Part shown: positions 8,338 to 18,992 of the stretch, one piece after another
Position numbering within the stretch: the first letter of the stretch is position 1
Layout: each line of letters opens with the position of its first letter
Assembly (NCBI RefSeq): GCF_025628935.1
Contig: NZ_JAOTIS010000016.1
Coordinates: forward strand, 1 to 51,931
Origin: Macrococcus capreoli
GTDB lineage: Bacteria > Bacillota > Bacilli > Staphylococcales > Staphylococcaceae
Direction of reading: 5' to 3'
Length of the DNA stretch: 51,931 nucleotides
The notes under the pieces: generated by a model
What the model saw: the letters and a program-made list of their open reading frames with translations, nothing else
Databases searched by the model: none
What the model was told of the DNA's origin: nothing
Translations under genes and position numbers: made by a program

Positions 8338-9201
8338 TTAGAAACTACGGTCAGCGCCACCGCCACCGAAATCTCCACCACCAAAACTGCCGCTATCAAA
8401 GCCTCCGGATGAGAACCCTCCGGATGAGAACCCTCCGCCAAAGCTGCCACCTGTCGGGAAGAAGACAACGGGTCCTGTTGAACGACGACGTCCACCACCG
8501 CCGCCACCTCGTCCTCCACCCATGAAGATAGAAATGACAAGGTATAATAAGAATAAACCAATTAATATTTCAAATACGCTAATTCCACCAGTACTTTCAT
8601 CTGCCATTGGTGTATCACGTGTATATTTCTCACCATCATATCCATAACTTTTACTCACTTCATCGAAGATTGCATTATATAACTTACCTAATCCTTGTGC
8701 ATACAACGCTTTACTTTCAGCGGACTGTGCTTTCGGGTCTAGTGCTAAAGCTTTCTTCACATCAGGCATCGCGTACTTATCAATTAATGCACCAATTTTT
8801 GCATCATTCAGCACACCTTCCAGGCCATAACCGACTTGAACATTGATGCCACGATTTCGATATTCATTACCATTATCTAAATTGAACAGGATCACAATCC
8901 CGTTGTTTTTCTCTTTATTGCCGACACCGTACTCACGTGCAGCACGGAGCGCATAATCTCCTTTTACTTCCTGCCCGATTGACGGCATCGTCATGATTAA
9001 GATTTCAGCAGTCGTCCCTTGTTGCAAAGACTTACCACGTTGATTGATGAAATCTTTTTCATTTTGCTTAAAGATGCCGACATGATCCTGAACAAATATA
9101 GGTTGCTCAAGTTTAGGCAGAGGTTCAGCTGCATTCACCGGTAAAGTATTAAAGAAGATTAAAAAGAGCGCGATAGCAATCGCGAACTTTTTGTTTAACA
9201 T
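8338..9201 (-). CDS. TPM-domain (YgcG-like) membrane protein
   Basis: 287-residue secreted or extracytoplasmic protein with a TPM phosphatase domain. A signal peptide ends near residue 24 (PVNAAEP). The TPM domain (about 35-175) includes GNKEKNNGIVILFNLDNG and GYGLEGVLNDAKIG. One membrane helix lies near 208-226, and the tail is a run of Gly/Ser repeats (SSGGF) ending FGGGGADRSF, as in YgcG proteins. Its ATG overlaps the lemA stop by one base (TAATG), indicating translational coupling. LemA and TPM proteins are a common envelope pair; the molecular job is not settled. Confidence 0.85.
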   Translation of the reverse strand: MLNKKFAIAIALFLIFFNTLPVNAAEPLPKLEQPIFVQDHVGIFKQNEKDFINQRGKSLQQGTTAEILIMTMPSIGQEVKGDYALRAAREYGVGNKEKNNGIVILFNLDNGNEYRNRGINVQVGYGLEGVLNDAKIGALIDKYAMPDVKKALALDPKAQSAESKALYAQGLGKLYNAIFDEVSKSYGYDGEKYTRDTPMADESTGGISVFEILIGLFLLYLVISIFMGGGRGGGGGGRRRSTGPVVFFPTGGSFGGGFSSGGFSSGGFDSGSFGGGDFGGGGADRSF

Positions 9202-9794
9202 TATTTTGATTCCTTATCAGAATTAAAATCAATACTTGGTGCTTTATTCGCAGCTTCATCCGCTTTAAAGAATTCTTTCTTTTCAAATCCAAATAATCCT
9301 GCATATAAAGTCGCCGGGAAACTTCTTACCGCTTTATTGTAATCCGTCACAACATTATTATAATCATTACGAGCGACAGCGATACGATTTTCAGTACCCG
9401 CTAATTCATCACGTAATCCTGTAAACTGTGTATCTGCTTTTAACTGAGGATAATTCTCCTGAATTGCAATTAAACGACTTAACGCAGAATTTAACTCTGC
9501 ATTGGCATTGGCTTTATCAGCCATTGAATCACCTTTTGCAGCACCTGCTAATTTCGCACGCGCATCAGAAACATCTTTAAATACTTTCTCTTCATGTTTC
9601 GCGTAACCTTTAACTGTTTCTACTAAGTTTGGAATTAAATCTAATCGACGTTGTAATTGTGTATCAATTTTCGCTTTTGCATTTTCAACATCAGAATCAA
9701 GACCCACTAATTTATTGTATGGTCCGATAAGCATACTACCAAGAAGCAACAATACGACAACGACTCCGATAATTGGTATTAATAATTTTTTCAT
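9201..9794 (-). CDS. lemA: LemA family protein
   Basis: 197-residue membrane protein. One N-terminal helix (residues 4-25) is followed by the LemA four-helix domain with the signature LVGLDSDVENAKAKIDTQLQRR and RRLDLIPNLVETVKGY, then YNKAVRSFPATLYAGLFGF. It is expected to face the outside and is the first gene of a two-gene operon with the TPM protein. Start ATG at 9794 follows AAAGGAG. Role in the envelope is known only loosely. Confidence 0.9.
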   Translation of the reverse strand: MKKLLIPIIGVVVVLLLLGSMLIGPYNKLVGLDSDVENAKAKIDTQLQRRLDLIPNLVETVKGYAKHEEKVFKDVSDARAKLAGAAKGDSMADKANANAELNSALSRLIAIQENYPQLKADTQFTGLRDELAGTENRIAVARNDYNNVVTDYNKAVRSFPATLYAGLFGFEKKEFFKADEAANKAPSIDFNSDKESK

Positions 9795-9861
9795 GTCATT
9801 TCTCCTTTTATGTAATAATTATTTTTACCCTGATATTGCGAGAATAAACGCGTAATTACTG

Positions 9862-9898
9862 AAAATGAGGTGAAGTTTCATTCTCCTTCACCTCATTA
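9862..9898 (-). terminator. Terminator after tyrS
   Basis: AATGAGGTGAAG (9864-9875) pairs with CTTCACCTCATT (9887-9898), 12 bp without mismatch. On the minus strand it is followed by TTTTC, just past the tyrS stop. Confidence 0.75.
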
Positions 9899-9903
9899 TA
9901 ATA

Positions 9904-11193
<1,290 letters not shown>

Positions 11194-11269
11194 TTAAATA
11201 GAACTAGGCTTCAGGACAATCATCAGACCGATTCATTCGCCAGATAAAAAATAAATATGAACACAAATC

Positions 11270-11512
11270 ATAAAAAAAGCACCCCTACAAAAAAAATGTA
11301 AGGGTGCTGTCGCACGGTACCACCATACTTATGATAAAATCATCACTTGATTAATGAAAAAGGTCATTATCCTTAAGGTCTTTTCGCTCAGGTGTATTCA
11401 TATTTCCATTGCTTAGTTTGCACCAACCACTAAGTCTCTTCATTCAATGTGCCATATTACTTGTCCTGACAACCTCAATATTCAGTTCAATTTAAATTAT
11501 GATACTAGTTTA
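11270..11512 (-). ncRNA. T-box riboswitch leader of tyrS
   Basis: On the minus strand the leader contains the T-box core GGTGGTACCGTGCG (11311-11325) and a following terminator: AGCACCCTTACA pairs with TGTAGGGGTGCT, then seven T (11272-11309). The antiterminator and terminator share the T-box bases. In stem I the context ATGAA-TAC-ACC puts a UAC (Tyr) specifier at 11394-11396. Uncharged tRNA-Tyr would favour read-through into tyrS. Confidence 0.93.
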
Positions 11513-11535
11513 TACAATTCGTTCCATAACGTCAA
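11507..11535 (-). promoter_or_regulatory. Probable promoter of the tyrS leader
   Basis: On the minus strand TTGACG (11530-11535) is followed 17 nt later by TAAACT (11507-11512); the overlapping TATAAA (11509-11514) is a less well spaced alternative -10. Confidence 0.5.
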
Positions 11536-11548
11536 GGTGATAAATATA

Positions 11549-11557
11549 TGATATACT
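11549..11557 (+). promoter_or_regulatory. Extended -10 of the class A PBP gene
   Basis: TGATATACT is an extended -10 (TG-n-TATACT), 25 nt before the PBP start. No good -35 is seen, as expected for extended -10 promoters. It lies back to back with the tyrS promoter. Confidence 0.5.
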
Positions 11558-11582
11558 AAAAATTATTCAGGAGGAATTTTGT

Positions 11583-13976
11583 ATGCCGAAAAACTTGCGC
11601 CAAATTTTCAAATCTATAACAATTAAAAAAGATCAAATCGCTGAACAATTTAAATCATATGACTATACACCATATGTCTGGTTTAACGGTATTTATGAAA
11701 CGGTGTCACGCATCTTTATCTTTTTATTGCTCTCAAGTTTACTATTTGGAGCATTGTTACTAGGCATCGGTTCTGGTTATTTTTTAGCACTTGTAAAAGA
11801 CGAGCCTGTTAAAAATAGCACAGCTTTAAAAAAATCACTTTATGAAATGAATGAAAGTACAACGGTATATTTCGGAACGGGTGAATCACTCGGAACATTA
11901 AATGCAGATGTCCAGCGTGAAGTTATTAAATATGATCAAATGAGTCCACACGTGATTGATGCGTTAATCGCGACTGAGGATGAGAACTTCTATAAACATA
12001 ATGGTGTCGTACCGAAAGCATTTATTCGTGCAACTGCGCAAGAATTCTTAAACATGGGTGTAACGAGTGGTGGGAGTACATTAACGCAACAGCTCATTAA
12101 GAATCAGTTGTTAACAAATGAAACATCGTTTAAGCGTAAAGCGAAAGAAATTATGTTGTCGTTTAATGTAGAGAAAGCATTAACGAAACATGAAATCGTC
12201 GAAGCTTATTTAAATGTAGTCAGTTTCGGTCGAAATACGAATGGACAAAATATTGCCGGGGTACAAGCAGCAGCACAAGGTATATTTGGCGTAGATGCCG
12301 ACAAATTAAATATTGCTCAGGCTGCTTACATTGCTGGATTACCTCAAAATCCTTATACGTATACCCCATTTCTTCAAACGGGTAAAGTTAAAAGCGATAA
12401 AGATTTACAACCAGGTTTACTACGACAACAATATGTATTAAACCGAATGTATCAGGAAAAGAAAATTAATAAAAAACAATATGATGAAGCGAAAAATTTT
12501 GATTTAAAAAAATCATTTACAACTGAATTTAAAGCGCCTCAGGAACAATACCCATTCTTAACACAAGAAGTGGAATCACGTGCGATTGATATATTAAAGT
12601 ACATCTTTGCCGAAAAAGATAATATTTCACGACAAGAACTTGACGAGACGCCAGTCCTTGAGGAGAAATATATTGGTATTGCTAATCGTGCAATACGAAA
12701 TAATGGATATATTATTGACACGACAATCCATAAAAATATATTCGACACGATGGATCGAATTAAAGACAATCCTAACTATTATTCATATGCACGTACCGCA
12801 AATGTTCAAGGCAAACAAAAGACGATGAACATGGAAGTCGGCGTATTATTAAAAGAAAATGAAACAGGCAAAATCCTATCGTTTATAGGTGGTAGAAATC
12901 ATAAAGATTCACAAAATAATCACGCGACGAAAACGAAACGTTCCCCTGGTTCAACAATTAAACCGTTATTAACGTATGCGCCAGCGATTGAATATGGTAT
13001 GACAACACCTGAAACAGCATTACTTGATAAACGTTTCGACTATAATGGTTATTCACCAGAAAACTATGCGCGTATAGAATATAATGTCGTGACCACACGT
13101 TACGCATTAGAAAACTCATTAAATTTAAGTACGCTACGTTTATATTCAAGTATTATGGATAAGGAACCTTGGAAACTATTGAATAAGATGCATTTTAATA
13201 TTCCAAAGAATGAACAGGAAAACTTATCATTAGCGCTCGGTGCGACAGATATCACTTTAGAAAACAATGTCGATGGTTTCTCAACACTCGCGAACAAAGG
13301 AAACTATCAGGAAAGCTATATGATTGAGTCGATTAAGACACGCGATGGTAAAGTCATTTATCAGCATAAAGCAAGACCCGTGCGCATCTACAGTCCTGAA
13401 ACAGCTTATATGACAACTGATATGTTACGTGGCGTATTAAATACAGGTAGTGCTTATCTATTGAAAGGTGCATTTGCATATCAGCAAGACTGGGCCGGCA
13501 AAACAGGAACAACACAAGATGCAAAAGATAGTTTATTTGTTGCATATAATCCAAACGTCACGATGGGAATCTGGATGGGCTATGATGTGCCGACATCGTT
13601 TGATGAAGAGAACCACTATCAACTGAAATTATGGCGTGATATTATTAATCAAATTACGGCACAAGATCAATTACAAATGGGTGTTGGTAAAGTATTCGAA
13701 CAACCGACAACGGTAAGTAACATCCCACTCTGTCAATATACGATGTCTCAGCAAGGTGCTTGTGACGGAAACGAACAAGTTAAGCCAAGTTTAGTTTGGA
13801 AGAAAAGTGATATTACGCAGAAGAAAATAGACGATGTGAAAGTATTAGCACGATTAGGCATTAAACTCGATCCAAATACAAAAGGTAAAATTTCAACGAA
13901 GACAAACCCATCTGCCACACAAGAACAAGCGAAGCGCAATGCACAACAAACGGATAAAACTAAAACGAACAATTAA
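11583..13976 (+). CDS. Bifunctional class A penicillin-binding protein (PBP1A family)
   Basis: Polymerises lipid II glycan chains and cross-links their peptides outside the membrane. 797 residues: cytoplasmic head, one membrane helix (about 43-70), a GT51 transglycosylase domain with catalytic Glu132 in ATEDENFYKHNG and the GGSTLTQQ motif, then a transpeptidase domain with Ser457-x-x-Lys460 (SPGSTIKP), Ser512-x-Asn514 and Lys641-Thr-Gly. All three penicillin-binding motifs are intact, so it is not a monofunctional glycosyltransferase. A Lys/Thr/Gln-rich tail follows. The ribosome site is AGGAGG. It is divergent from tyrS. It may not be the only class A PBP in the genome. Confidence 0.92.
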   Translation: MPKNLRQIFKSITIKKDQIAEQFKSYDYTPYVWFNGIYETVSRIFIFLLLSSLLFGALLLGIGSGYFLALVKDEPVKNSTALKKSLYEMNESTTVYFGTGESLGTLNADVQREVIKYDQMSPHVIDALIATEDENFYKHNGVVPKAFIRATAQEFLNMGVTSGGSTLTQQLIKNQLLTNETSFKRKAKEIMLSFNVEKALTKHEIVEAYLNVVSFGRNTNGQNIAGVQAAAQGIFGVDADKLNIAQAAYIAGLPQNPYTYTPFLQTGKVKSDKDLQPGLLRQQYVLNRMYQEKKINKKQYDEAKNFDLKKSFTTEFKAPQEQYPFLTQEVESRAIDILKYIFAEKDNISRQELDETPVLEEKYIGIANRAIRNNGYIIDTTIHKNIFDTMDRIKDNPNYYSYARTANVQGKQKTMNMEVGVLLKENETGKILSFIGGRNHKDSQNNHATKTKRSPGSTIKPLLTYAPAIEYGMTTPETALLDKRFDYNGYSPENYARIEYNVVTTRYALENSLNLSTLRLYSSIMDKEPWKLLNKMHFNIPKNEQENLSLALGATDITLENNVDGFSTLANKGNYQESYMIESIKTRDGKVIYQHKARPVRIYSPETAYMTTDMLRGVLNTGSAYLLKGAFAYQQDWAGKTGTTQDAKDSLFVAYNPNVTMGIWMGYDVPTSFDEENHYQLKLWRDIINQITAQDQLQMGVGKVFEQPTTVSNIPLCQYTMSQQGACDGNEQVKPSLVWKKSDITQKKIDDVKVLARLGIKLDPNTKGKISTKTNPSATQEQAKRNAQQTDKTKTNN

Positions 13977-13989
13977 ATTCATCAAAATA

Positions 13990-14033
13990 AACACCTTAAA
14001 AGTTGAATGATCAGATTCATCTTTTAAGGTGTT
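13990..14033. terminator. Terminator between the PBP gene and fhs
   Basis: AACACCTTAAAAG (13990-14002) pairs perfectly with CTTTTAAGGTGTT (14021-14033), and the loop contains an inner TGAAT/ATTCA stem. It sits between convergent genes and can serve both. Confidence 0.8.
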
Positions 14034-14070
14034 TTCAATTTAATGCAGTTTCATTAACGCTTTTATTAAA

Positions 14071-15738
14071 TTAGAATAATCCTACAGCGTTTCCATCTGC
14101 ATCTACATCCATTTTTAATGCTGCTGGTTCTTTCGGTAAACCAGGCATTGTCATAATGTCTCCTGTTAATGCAACGATAAATCCTGCACCTGTTTTAGGG
14201 ATTAATTCACGAATTGTTACGTTAAATCCAGTTGGACGTCCTAATTTCGTTGGATCATCTGAGAATGAATATTGTGTTTTCGCCATACATACTGGATACT
14301 CGTTCCATCCATTATCAGCAATTGTTTTTAATTGTTTACGCGCTTTATCAGCGAAAATAACATCATCCGCACCATAGATTTTTTGTACAATTGTACGGAT
14401 TTTTTCTTCTACAGGTAATGATAAATCGTATAATGGTTTGAAGTTTTGTGGTGTTTCTAGTACTTCAAGGACTAACTTCGCAAGCTCAACGCCGCCTTTT
14501 CCGCCATGTTCCCAAACTTCAGTTAAAGCTAATTTTACACCACGTTCTTTCGCCCAGTTTTGAACGAATTCACGTTCAGCATCTGTATCAGTCACGAAGT
14601 TGTTTAATGCGATGACTGGCTCAACTCCGAATAATTGTAAGTTTTCGATATGTTTTTCAAGGTTCGCAATACCTGATTTTAAAGCTTCAACGTTTTCAGT
14701 ACCTAATTCCGTTTTCGCTACGCCACCATGCATTTTTAACGCACGGATTGTTGCTACAACGACGATTGCATCCGGTTGAATTTCAGCTTTGCGTGATTTA
14801 ATATCCATGAATTTCTCAGCACCTAAGTCAGAACCGAATCCAGACTCAGTAACAACGATATCTGCTAATTTACGTGCAGTCTTCGTTGCGATGATTGAGT
14901 TACATCCATGTGCGATGTTCGCGAATGGGCCTCCATGAATTAACGCAGGAGTACCTTCAATTGTTTGTACTAAATTTGGCTTTAATGCATCTTTAAGGAT
15001 TAACGTTAATGCACCTTCAACACCTAATTCTTTAACTGTAACTGGTTTACGGTCATACGTATAACCAATTGTCATCTTACCTAAGTTTTCTTTTAAGTCA
15101 GTAATGTTATTTGATAAACAGAATACAGCCATGATTTCAGAAGCAACTGTAATATCGAAACCATCTTCACGCGGTACACCTTTAAATGGGCCTCCAAGAC
15201 CTACAACAACTTCACGTAATGTACGGTCATTCATATCGATAACACGTTTCCATTCAACACGACGTGGGTCGATGTTTAATTGGTTCCCTTGATAAATGTG
15301 GTTGTCAATGAATGCTGCTAATGCGTTGTTCGCAGTTGTGATTGCATGTAAGTCACCATTGAAATGTAAGTTGATCTCTTCCATTGGTAATACTTGCGCG
15401 CGACCACCACCAGTAGCTCCACCCTTCATACCAAATACAGGTCCTAAACTTGGCTCACGTAATGCAACCATTACACTTTTACCTAATTCTTTAAATGCAT
15501 CAGAAATACCAACTGTTACCGTTGATTTACCTTCACCTGCTGGAGTTGGGCTCATTGCAGTAACAAGTACAACTTTACCTTCTTTATTTGTTGTCACTTT
15601 TGAAGTATCGATCTTTGCTTTAAAGTGGCCATAAGGCTCAACTGCATCTTCTGGAATTCCCGCTTCTTTAGCAATTTCCAAAATAGGTCGAACAGTCGCT
15701 TGGTTCGCGATTTCTAAATCTGATAAATATTTAGTCAT
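14071..15738 (-). CDS. fhs: Formate--tetrahydrofolate ligase
   Basis: Makes 10-formyl-tetrahydrofolate from formate, THF and ATP, feeding purine and formyl-Met-tRNA synthesis. 555 residues, the family's normal length. The ATP loop is [14 protein letters not shown] near residue 66, followed by [22 protein letters not shown] and further on [14 protein letters not shown]-like [13 protein letters not shown]; the end [10 protein letters not shown] is also typical. Start ATG follows GGAGA at 8 nt. A weak cre-like sequence lies upstream. It is transcribed alone, downstream of acsA. Confidence 0.97.
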   Translation of the reverse strand: MTKYLSDLEIANQATVRPILEIAKEAGIPEDAVEPYGHFKAKIDTSKVTTNKEGKVVLVTAMSPTPAGEGKSTVTVGISDAFKELGKSVMVALREPSLGPVFGMKGGATGGGRAQVLPMEEINLHFNGDLHAITTANNALAAFIDNHIYQGNQLNIDPRRVEWKRVIDMNDRTLREVVVGLGGPFKGVPREDGFDITVASEIMAVFCLSNNITDLKENLGKMTIGYTYDRKPVTVKELGVEGALTLILKDALKPNLVQTIEGTPALIHGGPFANIAHGCNSIIATKTARKLADIVVTESGFGSDLGAEKFMDIKSRKAEIQPDAIVVVATIRALKMHGGVAKTELGTENVEALKSGIANLEKHIENLQLFGVEPVIALNNFVTDTDAEREFVQNWAKERGVKLALTEVWEHGGKGGVELAKLVLEVLETPQNFKPLYDLSLPVEEKIRTIVQKIYGADDVIFADKARKQLKTIADNGWNEYPVCMAKTQYSFSDDPTKLGRPTGFNVTIRELIPKTGAGFIVALTGDIMTMPGLPKEPAALKMDVDADGNAVGLF

Positions 15739-15783
15739 TTGAACATTCTCCTAATCTTAAAAGTGTCTTTACTATTTAATAAT

Positions 15784-15799
15784 AAGATAACGCTTTCAA
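15784..15799. promoter_or_regulatory. Weak cre-like site upstream of fhs
   Basis: The 16-mer centred on the CG at 15791-15792 matches the cre consensus WTGNAARCGNWWWCAW at 14 of 16 positions, with mismatches at the conserved T and one A. It lies 46-61 bases before the fhs start. Plausible but weaker than the acsA site. Confidence 0.3.
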
Positions 15800-15840
15800 G
15801 ATGTCGAATATTTTATCTGTTTTTTTAGTAAATTTTATCT

Positions 15841-17553
15841 TTAGTCTTCCATTGTAGATAAATCACCTGTCGGAAGATCTAATTCCCACGCTTTCAATAC
15901 TCGTCTCATTATTTTACCTGAGCGCGTCTTTGGCAATTTATCTTTAAACTCGATTTCTCGTGGCGCTGCATGCGCAGCTAATCCTTCTTTCACAAATAAT
16001 CGAATCTCTTCTTTTAGTTCATCACTTTCTTTATAACCTTCACGTAAAGCGATAAATGCTTTGATGATTTCACCTCGAATTGGATCGGGTTTACCGATAA
16101 CACCTGCTTCCTGTACAGCCGGATGTTCAACGAGTTTCGACTCAACTTCAAATGGTCCGACGCGTTCACCTGCAGTCATAATCACATCGTCAACACGTCC
16201 CTGGAACCAGAAGTAGCCATCTTCGTCCATATATGCACTGTCACCTGAAATGTACCAGTCACCTGGTAAGAAATACGATTGATATTTTGGTTCGTTATTC
16301 CAGATGGTCTTCATCATTGATGGCCATCCCGCTTTCATTGCAAGGTTACCCATTCGATTTGGTGGTAATTCATTGCCTAAATCATCGACAATTGCAGCTT
16401 GTACACCTGGTAATGGTTTCCCCATAGAACCTGATTTAATATCCATGTCAGGCACGTTTACAATCATATGAGCTCCTGTTTCAGTCATCCACCATGTATC
16501 GTGAATACGTAAATTAAACACTTTATCTCCCCACTTTATTACTTCTGGGTTTAATGGTTCACCCACAGATAAAATATGTCTTAAATGCGATAAATCATAT
16601 TGTTCAACTAACGCATCTCCTGCCCCCATTAACATTCGGAATGCCGTCGGTGCTGAATACCAAACTGTAACTTTGAATGCTTCTAACGTTCGATACCAGC
16701 CTTCAGGTGAGAAACGACCGCCTACGATGACATTCGTCGCACGATTTAACCAAGGTGCAAATATCCCGTAACTCGTTCCAGTTACCCAACCCGGGTCAGC
16801 TGTACACCAATACACATCGTCTTCTTTTAAATCTAACACGTAATGACCAGATATATAGTGCTGAATCATTGCGTTTTGAACATGGAGTACCCCTTTTGGC
16901 TGACCAGTTGAACCTGAAGTATAATGTAGAATTAGACCGTCATCACGTGTTAACCATTCTGTATTAAATTCAGTAGATGCCGTTTCAAAATGGTGATTAA
17001 AATCAATAAACTGTGCATCAACCTGATCATCTATTACAACGATATGCTTTAAATATGGTAATTCATCTTGTGGAATACGGTTTAACAAACTATTTGTTGT
17101 AATAATCACACTTGCTTCACTATTTTCCAGACGGTCTTTCACCGCTTTTTCCATAAATGCCTCAAATAATGGGCCAACGATTGCACCAATTTTCAAAGTA
17201 CCTATTAGTGCAAAATATAATTCCGGACTACGTGGCATAAAGATGAAGACGCGATCCCCTTTTTTCACGCCTGCCGCTTCAACGAGCACATTTGCCGCTT
17301 TATTGGATAAAGCCATCATCTCTTTAAACGTATAACTTTCATGACGCTGTGCATCTTTATATAATAAAGCGACCTTATCACCATAACCATCTTCAACATG
17401 TCGATCAATACACTCATGCGCCATATTGACTTTTCCTGTCTTTGACCATGTAAATTGCTTTTCAATATCTTTCCAGTTAAAGTCCTTGTATGTACGGTCA
17501 TAGTCTTTTAAATTATGATTGCCAGCTTTGGCTTTAAAAATTTCAGTTTTCAC
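15841..17553 (-). CDS. acsA: Acetyl-CoA synthetase (AMP-forming)
   Basis: Activates acetate to acetyl-CoA through acetyl-AMP. 570 residues of the ANL superfamily, with the nucleotide loop HYTSGSTGQPKGVLH near 210, the DTWWMTETG motif, GDSAYMDEDGYFWFQGR and the C-terminal PKTRSGKIMRR. Lys547 in that last motif is the lysine that AcuA acetylates to switch the enzyme off in Bacillus. The start is GTG, 7 nt after AAGGGGGAT. A perfect cre lies just upstream and acuABC reads divergently, so both carbon control and acetylation control are implied. Confidence 0.95.
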   Translation of the reverse strand: MKTEIFKAKAGNHNLKDYDRTYKDFNWKDIEKQFTWSKTGKVNMAHECIDRHVEDGYGDKVALLYKDAQRHESYTFKEMMALSNKAANVLVEAAGVKKGDRVFIFMPRSPELYFALIGTLKIGAIVGPLFEAFMEKAVKDRLENSEASVIITTNSLLNRIPQDELPYLKHIVVIDDQVDAQFIDFNHHFETASTEFNTEWLTRDDGLILHYTSGSTGQPKGVLHVQNAMIQHYISGHYVLDLKEDDVYWCTADPGWVTGTSYGIFAPWLNRATNVIVGGRFSPEGWYRTLEAFKVTVWYSAPTAFRMLMGAGDALVEQYDLSHLRHILSVGEPLNPEVIKWGDKVFNLRIHDTWWMTETGAHMIVNVPDMDIKSGSMGKPLPGVQAAIVDDLGNELPPNRMGNLAMKAGWPSMMKTIWNNEPKYQSYFLPGDWYISGDSAYMDEDGYFWFQGRVDDVIMTAGERVGPFEVESKLVEHPAVQEAGVIGKPDPIRGEIIKAFIALREGYKESDELKEEIRLFVKEGLAAHAAPREIEFKDKLPKTRSGKIMRRVLKAWELDLPTGDLSTMED

Positions 17554-17565
17554 TTAAAATCCCCC

Positions 17566-17581
17566 TTGTAAACGTTTTCAA
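17566..17581. promoter_or_regulatory. Catabolite-responsive element (cre) between acsA and acuA
   Basis: TTGTAAACGTTTTCAA matches the cre consensus WTGNAARCGNWWWCAW at all 16 positions. It lies 13-28 bases upstream of the acsA start codon, so CcpA bound here would block acsA transcription. Effect on acuABC, about 130 bases away, is possible but less certain. Confidence 0.85.
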
Positions 17582-17711
17582 TATCACAATAATTATTATA
17601 TAATATAATTAACTGATAATTCAAAAAATAAGATAATTATTTCATTCTAAATTAATATAAAACAAAACAATAAATATTTTCCTGACATTAATAGCAGTAC
17701 GAGGAGGGTTT

Positions 17712-18344
17712 ATGAAACATATTAAAACATATAACAAATCAACACTCCCTTACCACGGTCGCGAGTTAATCATCGAAGGACCGCTTGATGGGCACACGCT
17801 ACAAAAATACACATTTGATCATGGTCTCGTTGCATTTCGTAGACCTGACGAACAGTTTGAAGCGATTATTGAAATTGCTGATTTAGAAGAAGGACGAATC
17901 ATTATTTGTCGTGATGGTATCAACATCGTCGGTTATACGACGTATCTTTATCCAGACCCGATGGAGCGCTGGTCAGATGGTCGTTTACCTTATATTCTTG
18001 AACTGGGTGCCATTGAAATCAGTCAGCATTACCGTGCTTTAGGTATTGGGACTGAAATGCTGAAAGTTGCGATGATGGATGATGCGATGGAAGACTTTAT
18101 CGTAATTACGACAGAATATTACTGGCATTGGGATTTGAAAAATAGCGGGCTTGATGTCTTTCAATATAAGGACATTATGCAAAAGATGATGGGCAGTTGC
18201 GGTATGCAAGTGTTCTCAACCAATGACCCTGAAATCACAAGTCATCCTGCTAATGCACTCATGGCGAGAATCGGCAAACGCATCAATAATGAACAAATAC
18301 AAGCATTTGATAATTTAAGATTTCAAAATCGATTTTTCTTTTAG
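17712..18344 (+). CDS. acuA: Protein acetyltransferase AcuA
   Basis: GNAT-family enzyme that acetylates and inactivates acetyl-CoA synthetase. 210 residues. The acetyl-CoA pyrophosphate loop is visible in EISQHYRALGIGTEMLKVA (about residues 102-120), and the tail HPANALMARIGKRI matches AcuA proteins. The ribosome site is GAGGAGGG, 4 nt before ATG. First gene of acuABC, divergent from its presumed substrate gene acsA. Confidence 0.92.
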   Translation: MKHIKTYNKSTLPYHGRELIIEGPLDGHTLQKYTFDHGLVAFRRPDEQFEAIIEIADLEEGRIIICRDGINIVGYTTYLYPDPMERWSDGRLPYILELGAIEISQHYRALGIGTEMLKVAMMDDAMEDFIVITTEYYWHWDLKNSGLDVFQYKDIMQKMMGSCGMQVFSTNDPEITSHPANALMARIGKRINNEQIQAFDNLRFQNRFFF

Positions 18345-18353
18345 GAGGTATTT

Positions 18354-18992
18354 ATGTTAGTCGAACGCATTATGACAAGTCCATGCATAACATTCAATGC
18401 GAAAGGTACGATTAAATCCGTCATTCAGTTAATGAACGAGCAAAATATTCATCACGTCCCTATCGTTGATGATGAAATGCAATTACTAGGCATTATTAGT
18501 GATCGGGATATAAAGCAGGCACTTCCCTCTAATTTAGATGACAGCACGTCTCTTGACTTAAACGTGTCCATTACTAAAATCATGCAGCACAACGTCATTA
18601 CGTGTCACCCACTCGATTTCGTTGAAGAGATTGCATTAGATTTCTATAATGCATCGATTGGCAGTATTCCTGTAGTTAAACGTGGGAAAGTTGTTGGTAT
18701 CGTGACTGCAAAAGACATGTTAAATACATTTATCGAATTAACAGGTGTTGTGACGCCTGGTACAACGATACAAATTCAAATTCCGGATATACCTGGCAAT
18801 ATGCACGAAGTAACGGAAGTATTTCATCGACATGCAATTGGGATAGAGAGCATACTCGTCTTTCGCGATAAAAATAATATCGGCAAAAAAATCGTCAGTG
18901 TACGAATGATGTCCATGCATCCGCAAGCTATTATTAAAGCGCTGGAAGCAAAAGGCTTCCAAGTTTATCATCCGATGGAAAACAGCCTATGA
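18354..18992 (+). CDS. acuB: AcuB: CBS-pair and ACT-like regulatory protein
   Basis: 212 residues. Two CBS domains occupy about 1-60 (VERIMTSPCITFNAKGTI, VPIVDDEMQLLGIISDRDI) and 75-130 (IMQHNVITCHPLDF, GSIPVVKRGKVVGIVTAKDML). An ACT-like domain follows (about 138-208, QIQIPDIPGNMHEVTEVFHRH is shortened here to its core IPDIPGNMHEV). CBS pairs usually bind adenine nucleotides, so it may sense energy state for the acetate module; this is inference. It starts after GGAGG, 9 nt past acuA, and overlaps acuC by 4 nt. Confidence 0.88.
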   Translation: MLVERIMTSPCITFNAKGTIKSVIQLMNEQNIHHVPIVDDEMQLLGIISDRDIKQALPSNLDDSTSLDLNVSITKIMQHNVITCHPLDFVEEIALDFYNASIGSIPVVKRGKVVGIVTAKDMLNTFIELTGVVTPGTTIQIQIPDIPGNMHEVTEVFHRHAIGIESILVFRDKNNIGKKIVSVRMMSMHPQAIIKALEAKGFQVYHPMENSL